A stretch of 64,000 nucleotides of DNA from Linepithema humile (lineage: Eukaryota > Arthropoda > Insecta > Hymenoptera > Formicidae). The notes beneath the pieces were generated by a model. That model was not told the origin of the DNA, searched no databases, and was given only the letters and a program-made list of their open reading frames with translations. Made by a program: the position numbers and the translations under genes. The DNA lies in the NCBI RefSeq assembly GCF_040581485.1, contig NC_090130.1:15193656-15257655 (forward strand), read 5' to 3'. This document shows positions 33,452 to 44,389 of this stretch, piece after piece; the first letter of the stretch is position 1, and every line of letters starts with the position of its first letter.

Positions 33452-35277
33452 TTCTAAAATTTTGATCAGGAAACACTACTGTTTCCCGATTATTGTAAAA
33501 GTTTGATGATAGTGTATTAAGTGAGTTGAGATTAGGGAAAGTCTGATTGTTATGTGTAATCATAGTGATAATCTGAGTAAGTAATTGTAAAATCATCCCC
33601 AATTGGCCGTCATTTGGGCCAGGAGATGTGAAGTGAGGATTGTTACTATTAGAGCCCACTGGAGGATATCCACATCCATCAGAGGGTCTGAGGAAAGCTC
33701 TTCCGTTGGTTTCCAACAAGTAGTCGTGCCCCAAGTTTTGAACCTCCTGGTTTATTGGATTTGGGGGGGGTGGGAAAGAAAGAATTATTCTTCCTGTTCG
33801 GCGAAATCTTTGGGGAATTTGGCGATTTAGTCGTCTGTGCATAAGACAGTTTAGGGGAACTGTAATTGGGAGAAGAGGCTCCTTGAACGAACTTACCATA
33901 AGAAAGCTCAGGAGAGGATCCTCCAGAAAGAGGAAGGGGGGGAAAGTTAAGAATGTTTGAGCTGAATTCGCTATTAGTACGATTTTTAGTGAGGATGTCC
34001 CTTGCTTCCTTTAAGGGAATATTTCTGTCAGCAGCCAATAGCTGAATATCTTTTTGAAGTTTAAATTCAGGACAAATGGGATTCGTCGGTGAGTGATCAC
34101 CTTTGCAATTTATGCATACTGGTGGCGATCCTATGTATGGGCAGGGAACTTTACAGTCGTGATCGTTGCGAGCACAGTGCGAGCAACGAGGCTTGCCACG
34201 ACATTGGGTGGCCGAATGGCCAAATCTATAACAAGAGAAGCAAAGCGTTGTCTTTGCAACAAATGGAGTTACATCATATCTAACGTTGAATATATATATA
34301 TATTTGGGAAGAATTTGGTTGTGGAATGAGATTACAATAGTTTTGGAGGGCACATATTTGGGTTGCTGCTGTTCATTGGAAGCGGATGAGTCCGTGACTT
34401 TACGGTTTAGTCTCCTGACCGATAGGATTTTGACAGGGCTATTGGTTTCGTTTTTAATCTCTTCTGAGGTAAGCTCAGTAGGAATGTTACGTATAACTCT
34501 CTGGCGAAGAATCCTATAATTAGGAATAAAACATATCATGTTTTTTTCTTTAAATGGTTGTTGAGATACCAAATGATTTGCGGCATCTCTGTTGCGGAAT
34601 TTAATAGAAACCTTGGAAAAGCCAAGTTTCTTGATTTCCTCTATATCTTTGTCATTTTTGGAAACTTTTGATAGAAATCTTCCAATGAACAGGGGGTGGA
34701 TGGGAGTAGGGGGGGTAGTAATTGATTGTACGTATACAAAAAATGGACCTTGATTTGAATGAGCATAGCGGTTTAAGGCCAACTCATCTAAGATATTATT
34801 TGTCTTTTTTTTAATGTTATGTGACTCACCCGAATTGGAAGAATCAGTAGCAGTGGTAATGATGTCGTCTTTGTTTTGGTTTGGTTTTTTAGAGATATCT
34901 AATTCGTTGGGTAAATTATTGTCGTCAGCTGGTCTTTTTTGTCCAGGGAATTGTGAAGAATTTGAAGATCCTGGATTTATAACAGAATTGTTAATGTTTA
35001 TACCAATAATTTTTGAGATAGCTTCCCTATTTTCTGATGTTGGGTCATTCAAGCATGCAAGGGAGGGATCAAATTGGCTGGATTTCATATCTATATCTGA
35101 ATCACTTGAGTCAGTTATCATTTCAGAGGTGAAGTCTCTTGAGTTAATAATTGGTTTTTTACTTACTTTGTCTTTATTTTCCGATTTACCTTTAATTTTT
35201 CCTTTTGGCCGGTTCCGCGAATGGGAACGGGACCGGGAAGGAAGGCGGGGAGGGTGGCATGATTGCCACGTGGGCAA
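33444..35277 (-). CDS. ORF1p: nucleic-acid-binding Gag-like protein with frame change
   Basis: The frame from the ATG at 35277 encodes a basic, Ser/Arg-rich N-terminus, then an RRM-like region. Three zinc knuckles follow (CFSCYRFGHSATQC, CSHCARNDHDCKVPC, CINCKGDHSPTNPIC), and then a Pro/Ser-rich tail. It ends at 33679 in that frame. Beyond a run of eight G (33763-33770) the adjacent frame continues, open to 33444, with a C-terminal helix-rich segment typical of these proteins. The break therefore sits at the homopolymer and may be a real indel, slippage or an assembly error. ORF1p coats the RNA. The final stop codon overlaps the ORF2 start. Confidence 0.8.
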
Positions 35278-35609
35278 GAAGGTTAAGGGAAGCCGCTTAG
35301 GAATAGCTCAGATATGCGGTGATAGAGTATACTGAGTCTGGCCTTAAAATAATACAGCCACAATGGCTGTGGAAAGCAACACCACTCGTCACTAGGCGCA
35401 ACGTTAAAAAAGAGATTAAAACAATGATCTCTGCGATAAGGCACAATACTCGTCCGTACAGTTCGCATGAGGCGCCAGACTCTACACCAGCAGCAGCGGG
35501 AAAACAATGAGCTTTCCTCTTCTTCCACTGACTCAATTTTAATAATATATTTCTTCGTGGCATGGTATGAAGTGTACTGGTGCGTTGCTGATGTGGTATT
35601 GGTTAGGGA

Positions 35610-35780
35610 CAGTGATGCAAACTCGAGCCGGCCAGCACCAGGGCTCCGTGGTAGGGGAAGCATGCACACAAGCGAGAATTGTTACGTCACACGTGCGTGT
35701 AACGTAAGCAATTCTCGCTTGTGTGCATGCTTCCCCTACCACGGAGCCCTGGTACTGGCCAGCTCGAGTTTGCATCACTG
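35610..35780. mobile_element. hAT-type palindromic MITE, 171 bp
   Basis: A nearly perfect palindrome has ends CAGTGATGCAAACTCGAG and their complement. It is flanked by the 8-mer GTTAGGGA at 35602-35609 and 35781-35788. The interior word CACACAAGCGAG and the TACGTCACACG core are shared with the larger element at 10275-11727, making this the short member of that family. Transcribed, it would form one long hairpin. Confidence 0.88.
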
Positions 35781-35788
35781 GTTAGGGA

Positions 35789-37215
35789 TGGCCCATCCCG
35801 GATGGGCGAGATTTATCGATTAATCGAAAAATTCCGATAGTTTATTTTCAATTAATCGAGATTTTCAACCAATTAATTTTTCTTTCGAGTAATCGATATT
35901 TGATTCTTTTTACTTAACATCGTCAAACTGATTCTGATCATGCAATGTAGTGAAAATGACAAAAGTGAGCAAATTTACTAGGTGTTGACCAATAAAATCA
36001 TAGATAGACCCCCAGAAGCCATAAAAGGATAAGATTAAGTTATAAATATTGTCTATGCTGTATTTTGCGCGGGCTATTAGTTCCCATACAGCACACAAAG
36101 ATTGCATACACATTGCATCAATCTTTCATCGTAATGTTGCAATATTGCAAATTCACTGCAAAATGTTGTTGCATCATTGCTGTGGGATTGCAGCAACGTT
36201 AAAATGTCCGCTTTTAGGAAGATTGTAACGAAATATTACAGTAATATTGCAATGTAATAAATTTGCAATAATGTATTGTTATTGCAATCTTAGAATAATG
36301 TTGCATATATTTTTATTTATTCGGACATTTATCTGTCCGATTTTTGAACAATCAGTTCAATATCTGAATTCCCTGTGTTGAGGTCGTATCAGAAAAATTA
36401 AACTGATAAAAATAATTACTATGTCTTTAATCTTACTAATCTTTGCAAGTTTCATATAATCATCATGACTAAAACTTAAATACGAGATAGATTTTGCAAC
36501 GCGCGTCGCATAGCGGTAAACGAACAAACTAGCGATTATCGAATATTGCTATTGCAATGTTATTGGAATGTTGCTGTCACATTCTCATGAAATATTACAA
36601 TTACAGGTTGCAATAATGTCTCAACAATATTACATTGCAACTTGCAAGATTGTAACATTGCTGCAATGTAATTGCAATGTTCTGTGCTGTATGGGTTAGG
36701 TTAGAGACAAAAGATTAGGTAACAGTTTGTATGTACTGGTATTATAAACAAGAACTAAGTGTTATCTGTTCTAGCAAAGTGCATAAGAAGAAATTCATAT
36801 AAAAACTTTTATTATAATTAATAAAATTAATAAAACTTTTTTTTTCAGCCGTATTTAGCAATGGATATTTTTCTACGGATTTATTAAGAAACTGTATGTA
36901 AATTTGAAATTAAAATAAAATTAATATATAAATTGCAGAATAAATATTGTTTAAGATTTCTTTAAAAAATAAATCAAAAGGAATTAAAGGAAAAATAAAA
37001 CAATTAACCCTAGTAGCACAACTCTATTGGCGCAATATTGGCTATAAATTGGCTATATTGGGTATAAATTAATTTTCCATATTGGTTTAATATTGTAAGT
37101 AGACGCTCTCTCATTTTCAACCAATATTGAATTCTAATATTGGACCAATATATTAATTTTATTTTTAACCAAGATTGGCTAATAATACATATCCAATTTT
37201 TTTACATTGGATATA
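35789..37215. other. AT-rich spacer between mobile elements
   Basis: The stretch holds the palindromic MITE at 36083-36695 and, at about 37020-37200, a set of ATTGG/CCAAT-rich imperfect repeats. No gene was found. Confidence 0.6.
36083..36695. mobile_element. Palindromic MITE with CCCATACAGCACA ends
   Basis: The left end CCCATACAGCACACAAAG is matched in inverse by CTGTGCTGTATGGG at the right end. The interior is filled with alternating TTGCAAT and ATTGCAA words that also pair. No open frame is present. The flanking duplication is not clear. Confidence 0.7.
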
Positions 37216-40200
37216 GATCTGACCAGGGTTGGGAAAGTTATTTTGTAAAAGTATCTAGTTAAAGTTACAGTTCTTTTCACTGAAAAAGAACTAGTTACAG
37301 TTACAAGTTACTGACTCTGAAAAGTAACACGTTACAGTTATAGTTACTCAAAAAGTAACGAGTTGTTACTTTTCAGTTACTTTTTTGCAATAAATGTGCA
37401 CTACTATTTTAAATATAAAAATCTTACATTTCAAGATTTATTAACTTATTATATACTACATAGGTACTTAATTTTGTGTTATATTATTTATATCTAATAA
37501 ATCACACTTGTTTTAAACTTAAAATAAAAATACATTTAAAATATTAAATTAATTAATAATTTAAAATAAATTATTATACACTTAGAATAAAAATTATAGG
37601 ATTAAATTTTTCAGTTTAAAAATTAACGAATTTCACACAAATAGTCGTAACTTTTCAAAAAATCGTAGACTTATGTTTCAGTTCTTCTTAAAGTCTCAAT
37701 TTTATGCTTATATGATAATCATCCTCAAAGATAATTTATTATTGGGTGGCAGTGCATTCTTTAAATGAGAATTTGTTTATTTTTGTTAAATTTTAAAATT
37801 AATATCTATACGTTTATCCGTCTATTTATTTAACAAATATCGAATCTACATTTAATATGACAAATTTTATGACAATTTTGTGGAGGTAAAAGAATTAAAA
37901 ATCACATCCTTAAATACACCGATAAATTTATTATTTTATAATAATGTGTCACAATGTGTACAATGTGTACAATGTGTTACATTACAATATATAATAAAAT
38001 TATTTTTTAATATATATATCCAAAATTTTAATAAAAATGTTTATTAATTTTTAAAAGAATTTGATATTCAATTATGTCATCGTGAAGATGTCTTCTTTGT
38101 GGCGTTATTACAGAACCACCGACGCTGAACATTCGTTCAACAGATGCACTACTCGGAAGTGCCGTGTTGTATTTAATAAAGAGTTTTTTAATTGCGGTAT
38201 AATCATTTAACATACTGATATTGCAATTATTTGATTTTAAGAATCGATGCAATTCTTCTTGTGCAGACTCGACTTCTTTTGTTTGCTGGTTAAAAGCAAA
38301 AAAGTCATCGTGATCGTCGAGGTTTTCATCAGGATTTGGGGAACTTTCATTAGAACGGATTCCTAATAAGTCTTCTAAATAATTTTTAGCAAGTTTCCTT
38401 TCTTCTCCATTTATCCAGTTCAACTTGAATTTTGGGTGCAAACAACTTGCGATGATTAGTTTTTTTTTTTTCAAATAATGTGGAAAATCTAAAATTATAT
38501 GTTCAGAATCAATGAATAAATATTGTTTTGTATTAAAAAATAATAAATACATGCGTGTTAATTAAATTAACAAATTACCTTTTATCTAAACCTTGTTGAA
38601 TAGCTGTAATTAGTGACTGGCAATTAGTAAATCCACTTTTGTTGAGTTTTTCTAATTTTTCTTGTAAAGTTTTTAAGATTGGTAATAAGTATCCCATATA
38701 CATCCCTGACTCACTTTGTAGTATATCTAAGGCTTGTGCCAAAGGTTTCATTGCCTAATCCAAAAACAAAACAAAAATGAAAGAAATTCACTAAATGTAT
38801 ACATAATACAATCTATCTATAGACGTACCTGACAATATTCTTCTATAAATTTAATTTCGTTTTCTGTTAGTCTTTGCAAATTGCAATAATCCAGACATTT
38901 ATTAATTTTTTCGGAATCATTTTTCAAAAGTGTTACTAGTTGCAGTATAGAATCAAAAGTCGAGTTCCATCTATTAAAATGAAAGATAAAAGTATAGAAA
39001 ATTATTTATTCTAGAAAAAATACTTATATTTGTACGCAAAGTTGAATGAAAACGTAATGAGAAATAGAAATAAATATTTTGAACAATGTGATTAATATTG
39101 AAAGATAGTAAATATGCGATTAATTTGATCGTAGAAGTGGTGATAATTGTAATGTTTTTTATTATTGTGTGGAGAGTGTAATATAATCTGCGGTATTTAT
39201 ATACAAGCCAGCAAACCGAGTGGCTCGTATATAAACACCGCAAATATTATTATCTTTTCAATATTGATGAAAAAACGTTATGACTATAATTAATTCTAAG
39301 ATCAAATAAATCTCATATTTACTATCTTCCACAATAAAAAATTTTTTTACCTGGTAATAACGGGAGTTTTTAAATAGACACCACATATTTTTTTTATTTT
39401 ATCAGCTACTTGTGTAGACTGATTCTGTTTATTCCATAATTTTGTTAGTTTAGCAAATGTCAATCTGTATAGTTTCTTGTATAAAACGTTACTATCTATA
39501 ACTTTCTCGGAATCTTTTACTGTGACAAGATTTAAAGTGTGACTCACACATCTGTGATGAGGCGGAAGAATAAGCGAACTTTCTGTATCCATATCTTCTA
39601 CATCATCCATAATTAAAAGATCACTTAAATCGTTAAATTCTACAGTAGTAAGTGTCTCATCATCATCCTTTTCGAAACTTCTAAAAAAAAATATATATTT
39701 TATTTATAAATTATATTAAAATATCTTATATGTTAATTATATTTTGTTAATTATATGTTTATTATTTAAATATATTTTAATTGTTTCAGTTAATTATTTG
39801 TATTATATGTGGGAAAAGAAGTGCACGTGAACGAGGTGGATGTCATATTTATTTGCGCCATTGTTGATAATTTTATTCAATTGCCGAGATTTGATTTCTA
39901 TAGAAAAAAATAAGAGACAGAAAGACGCAAAGAAACTATCTGTACACCATTATCTAATAAAAGCATTTATCCGTTCGTAATTGTCATAAAGAGGTAATTT
40001 TCTGAAATCCTAATATCTCTTGACGCGATCCTACATATATGTTAATTATTCTTTGTTTTTTGTAAATTATATTATATTAATATAAAAACTTACATTAGCA
40101 GTGTAAAAAATATTTAAAAAGTATACAAAGTATATTTTTAAAACATAAACTCTTACCGAAAAGCTTTAATAATATTTATTTTGGATGTGATATTCGAGAA

Positions 40201-41790
40201 AAACTGAGTTAATTGCACGAGCTAAAACATCGTATGTATGTTTGCCTTTCATCCTACGACAAGCTAATGCAGCCGATTCCCTTTCTAAAGTTTCAGGATT
40301 CACCCAATGAATAGTTATTCCTAAGTAACTCCTACAAATTTAGATTTTTATTTATAAGACGTAAAAATATGAAAACAATTACAATTTAAAGAAAAAAAAA
40401 AATATAAAATAATATTACTAACCTTTTTGCTTTGCTCCATAAATCTGCCGTTGTCACAACTATTTCTATTTCCGTCAATTTTTTTTCAAGGGCAGTTTTC
40501 ATTTTAAAATATGTTTCACAAATTTTTTTTCTTAATGTTTTTCTACACATTATGCGGATTTGTGAAGGAAGTCCAATTCTAAGCAAATTAACGAATGCTA
40601 GACTATCTACAATGGAAAGAGGTTGAATGTCTTCGATAATAAAGCGCAGTATAGCTTTATCTAATGCTTTTTGAGTAACTGCTGAATTCCTAGAGCTCCA
40701 TCTTTCCAATATTTGACATTTATTTGGACCAATATTATTCAGAGAATCTTTATTTTGACGTTTATTTGATAATTTAACTTTTGTCTTATCTATATTCTTC
40801 AACAGGTGTGAATGTTTTGCCTATAAATTTTACACACATATGCATATACACATACAGAGAGAGAATGAGAGAGAAAGAGAGAAAGAGAGAGAAAAGATAA
40901 AAATAATATATTAATATAATACAGATAGATCTATCAAGACTAAAATATCAATTTTAAATATGTACATAAATAATTTCATAGAATAGAGAAATAATATTAT
41001 AATAAAAACTTTTTTGAAAAGTAAAAAGAATTTTTACAAAAAATCTCACAAGAAAGATTTAAATTTGCAAAGCTAGTACAGTGTTAACATTTGTTTGCAT
41101 TAAAAAAACAGAATTTTCATGCACATTTTTTTTCAATTTAGACAATTAGTAATTAGAAATTGTCTAAATTTTCAAAAATTTGTAATTTAGACAATTCCTA
41201 ATTGTCTAAATTGAAAAAAGTCGATAATATATTCAAGCCATGTCATACTTTGATACCTACTCTTTTATGCATATTTAATTCAAGGTTGAATGTAATTTTC
41301 ATTTAATTGTTTCTTGAAAATCTAAAAGTTAAATTAAAAAAATTAAAAATATAACTTCCTAATATTATTTAATTTTATTATATGTTATGTGTTTTTAATT
41401 AATGTCTATTTATTATTGCAGTTAGTTTTATTATTCATATTTTAGTATTATAGTTAATAATATCAATTTTTATGCAAAAAAGAAACTAAATTATTCCTTC
41501 AATTTTATATAAAATAAGAAGTTTATGGGTTATCATATTCCTTATATTGTATATATAATTTGTACAGATCAAATTTATTAATTTAAATAAAAGCTGTATT
41601 AATTATTATTTAAATAAGCAAAAGATTTGAATGTATAACACCTTACAAAACCAATATTCTACAGTGAACAAATTATTATTCGCTTATTATTTATTATCAC
41701 AATTTTCAATTTATATTTATTTTTTAAGACTACTAGAATAACAATTATATTTAAAAAGTGACTAAATTTGATGGGAGTACGATAACCCAT

Positions 41791-42241
41791 TGTTGCGAGT
41801 CTTTCCGATCGCAACCGTAAGTTCGAGATCCGCTTGGGGAACGGGACGTACTGCTTAGAGGTGTGGAATAACTGGACGCAAACCTTGCCTCGAACAATTT
41901 ATTTAATCACTCACAAACCGCCAGGACGGTGTTAGATTTCCGTGAGCCGTGTACGGACACGGGGAAACGAGTCGGTGTATTCGCGTATCGTAAACTGAAT
42001 CCGTCGCTGCTTGCGCGCGACTGTATTTATACGAATCGGCAATCAAGAGTTTTGTAATATTATTGATATGTTATTGTTGATATTTCTCGGATTGCTGATT
42101 CGTGTCACCTTGAATCCGAGGTTGTTTCTCTGCAGCCTCATCGTTATTCTTTATTTGCTAAATAATTCTTTCTTAGTATTTTTATTTTGGTATTTAACTT
42201 AATTAACCTTATAGCGACACGTTGTGTTACGACACACAACA
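41791..42241 (-). repeat. 3' LTR
   Basis: This is the copy of the 451-bp repeat at the 3' end of the minus-strand element, preceded in that sense by a polypurine tract. A 63-codon open frame inside it is repeated identically in the other LTR and is not a gene. Confidence 0.92.
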
Positions 42242-42254
42242 TCCCTCCCCCGCG
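42242..42254 (-). promoter_or_regulatory. Polypurine tract of the LTR element
   Basis: Immediately before the 3' LTR the minus strand reads CGCGGGGGAGGGA, a purine run in the position where plus-strand DNA synthesis is primed. Confidence 0.75.
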
Positions 42255-42346
42255 AATGGAAGGAAATGTAGGTACGGAGTTTCCGTGCGGAGTAGGCGGT
42301 GCGAGTGTATAATTTTACAGTTAGTTCTTGTCCTACCGTCTACCTA

Positions 42347-44044
42347 TTATTCCGCAGTAGTCTTTCTTTTTCGTAATAATAGTATTGCTCCTATGCCTAG
42401 TGCTAATACAATAATCACGATGGCAAGCGAACTTGTGACCACAGGATACAAAGTCAAGGGTTGAATAATTTTTCCCTCTGTTAACTCGTCGTCTACTTCT
42501 CTTATTTTTTCTCCCAAATCTATTAATTCCCTTGAATTTTGTATCATCTTTTTCAATTTTAACGGTTTGATTTCCATGCTCGTTTCACCATTAGTTATAC
42601 CTTCTATTTTTCCCGTTAGATTAAAACGTGGTATATATGCCTGAATGTTCGGGCCTTCTATTATTGTTCCTGTGTTCAGGGTCATGTCCTTCGCAATTAT
42701 TTTACAATTATTTAATAGAGTTATTCTACCTGTTCGTGTGATTTTGGTCTGTATTTCCTTATGGTTTAAACAAGTAATCATTACGTCTTGTTCGCTGTTA
42801 GTCGAATATAACCAAGAATTTTCCTTCGTTAATGCTATCCAAATAGTTTGGTTAAAACTTACATACTTATTTCCGCAAATTGCCCTTTTTGTCAAACCTA
42901 CATACAATTGTACTTCACATAACGCTCGAGGGTTAATATTATATATCGGACTATCCGATTTACATATATATTTCTTGTCTATCTCAATACATTTTTCTAA
43001 GTTTTCTTCGCTTATCGCTAGATATACGGATAATTCTAAATTTACAGCAAACAATTGTTGGTTAATCTCGGTAAATACAAATATCCCGCGTTGGTCAGGG
43101 ACAGGTAAAGGTATGGCTTTTATTAACCTGTATTTTGGATATGTTACAAGTGGCAATTTCAACGTTACAAATATAGTCTCATTCTTAACATACGAGTTTA
43201 CACTTGTAATTTTTTCAAACGTTGACCAATCACTTACATCTAGCTTGAGAGGAAAATACGTTCCGCGTGGTAAATACGGCGCAGCAGCCCGCATTTCGGC
43301 GAAAATTCGTTCGACGGGTAATAGACTCGGATTCAACATTCCATGCGACGCCTGCGTTAAGAAATCATACACATTTTGAATATCTCTGTCGGAATCTGCT
43401 AGCATTCTGTCGAGTAATGCACAGTACTCGTTGATTTCTTCACGTTTGATGATTAATAAAGTACCATTAAAAATGCGTGCGTCTAAGTCGTACAACAATT
43501 CGTTATTTTCGTCGATCGTCTTTTCCAAATCGCTTATGTGCGCTATTGTAGAGTTTAATATTTTTAATTGATGCCTCGTGACATGATTAAAAGTACTCTC
43601 GCTATTTTGCAACAGTGTTAATTGCTCGTTGATGCGTTTCTCATCTCCGGCATCCATAGTGCCGAATAAATATTTCGCTACCTTTCCTATCCCGTCAATT
43701 AGACCGCGTTTCTTCTCGTTCGGATTTCCGTAAACTCTTTTTAGTTTCTTCAATAATGCTGTTATTCTAACTTCGTCTTTTCTAATTAATCGTAGTAAAT
43801 TCGCGAACTGACTCTTTTCTGCTCGTGTAGAGTGTATCGTGTTCTTTGCGCTTTCCGCTAATTCTAGCCATTCTTGTACACGAATATGTCGTTTTCCTAA
43901 TGCCGAAATATCTACAGTTATCACGAACTTCCAATATGATTCGATGACGTTAATCTCACCTACTTCTTCAAAGTATATTCCTGGTTCGTGTGAGAATCTT
44001 TCTATCTCCACGGCTAAATTCGTCTCGGTTTTCGTTGCTGACAT
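42347..44044 (-). CDS. env: Env, F-type fusion glycoprotein of an errantivirus-like element
   Basis: An open frame of 565 residues from its first ATG matches the errantivirus and baculovirus-F envelope family, which mediates membrane fusion. It has a basic cleavage-like site (NEKKR) followed by a GLIDG fusion-peptide-like segment with LFGTMD, then heptad-rich helices. One C-terminal membrane segment (about residues 533-555, rich in I, V, A and L) is followed by a short basic tail (LRKRK). The frame stays open for about 19 codons upstream of this ATG and encodes a hydrophobic stretch without its own ATG. That fits the known production of env mRNA by splicing in this group, with the signal peptide completed from upstream. 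No stop interrupts the frame. Confidence 0.85.
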   Translation of the reverse strand: MSATKTETNLAVEIERFSHEPGIYFEEVGEINVIESYWKFVITVDISALGKRHIRVQEWLELAESAKNTIHSTRAEKSQFANLLRLIRKDEVRITALLKKLKRVYGNPNEKKRGLIDGIGKVAKYLFGTMDAGDEKRINEQLTLLQNSESTFNHVTRHQLKILNSTIAHISDLEKTIDENNELLYDLDARIFNGTLLIIKREEINEYCALLDRMLADSDRDIQNVYDFLTQASHGMLNPSLLPVERIFAEMRAAAPYLPRGTYFPLKLDVSDWSTFEKITSVNSYVKNETIFVTLKLPLVTYPKYRLIKAIPLPVPDQRGIFVFTEINQQLFAVNLELSVYLAISEENLEKCIEIDKKYICKSDSPIYNINPRALCEVQLYVGLTKRAICGNKYVSFNQTIWIALTKENSWLYSTNSEQDVMITCLNHKEIQTKITRTGRITLLNNCKIIAKDMTLNTGTIIEGPNIQAYIPRFNLTGKIEGITNGETSMEIKPLKLKKMIQNSRELIDLGEKIREVDDELTEGKIIQPLTLYPVVTSSLAIVIIVLALGIGAILLLRKRKTTAE

Positions 44045-44156
44045 CAGAGTTCCAAGAAATATAATGCACCTACAGAATAAACTTTTCTTTAACTGTTGTC
44101 GTCATAACTTATTCTACTGCTTAATATATTCCGTCATATTTTTATTCCTCCTTTTT

Positions 44157-44388
44157 TTAGTTTTCTACAAATAATTTTAGACGGTTCGCATGCACCGTCA
44201 TCTCTTTCCTCCCCTTTTTAATAGTGTAGTTTACTTCCGAATTCCTTTTTACTATTACGTATGGCCCGCACCATAACGTTTCTGATTTCTTTGAACGTCC
44301 TCGTCGTAACGTTTCATCATATAATAACACTTTATCACCTTCCTGGAAGATGACTTGATTAGCCCGTTTGTCGTAATACCGTTTAGCT
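44157..44388 (-). pseudogene. Remnant of integrase C-terminal region
   Basis: The minus strand encodes about 75 residues (KRYYDKRANQVIFQEGDKVLL and, further on, LWCGPYVIVKRN), the end of gypsy-type integrases with the GPY-like module. It is in a different frame from the Gag-protease ORF and joins it at an A-run near 44390-44400, where the rest of pol has been deleted. Confidence 0.75.
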
Positions 44389-44389
44389 T

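Larger units (their letters stand above)
29582..35534 (-). mobile_element. Full-length I-like non-LTR retrotransposon
   Basis: The element is flanked by the 13-mer AATTTTAATAATA at 29569-29581 and 35535-35547, a target-site duplication. Its 5' end is on the right (first bases GAGTCAGTGG on the minus strand). Its 3' end carries a short TAC/TAT-type trinucleotide tail, as in the I clade. It encodes ORF1 with zinc knuckles and ORF2 with endonuclease, reverse transcriptase and RNase H. At about 5.95 kb with both ends present, it appears full length and young. Confidence 0.85.

Noticed and set aside
35283..35823. Several overlapping frames on both strands
   Set aside because: They cover the 5' untranslated region of the I-like element and the neighbouring palindromic MITE.
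42011..42202. 63-codon frame, repeated at 47616-47807
   Set aside because: It lies wholly inside the two identical LTRs; repetition reflects the LTR, not a gene.
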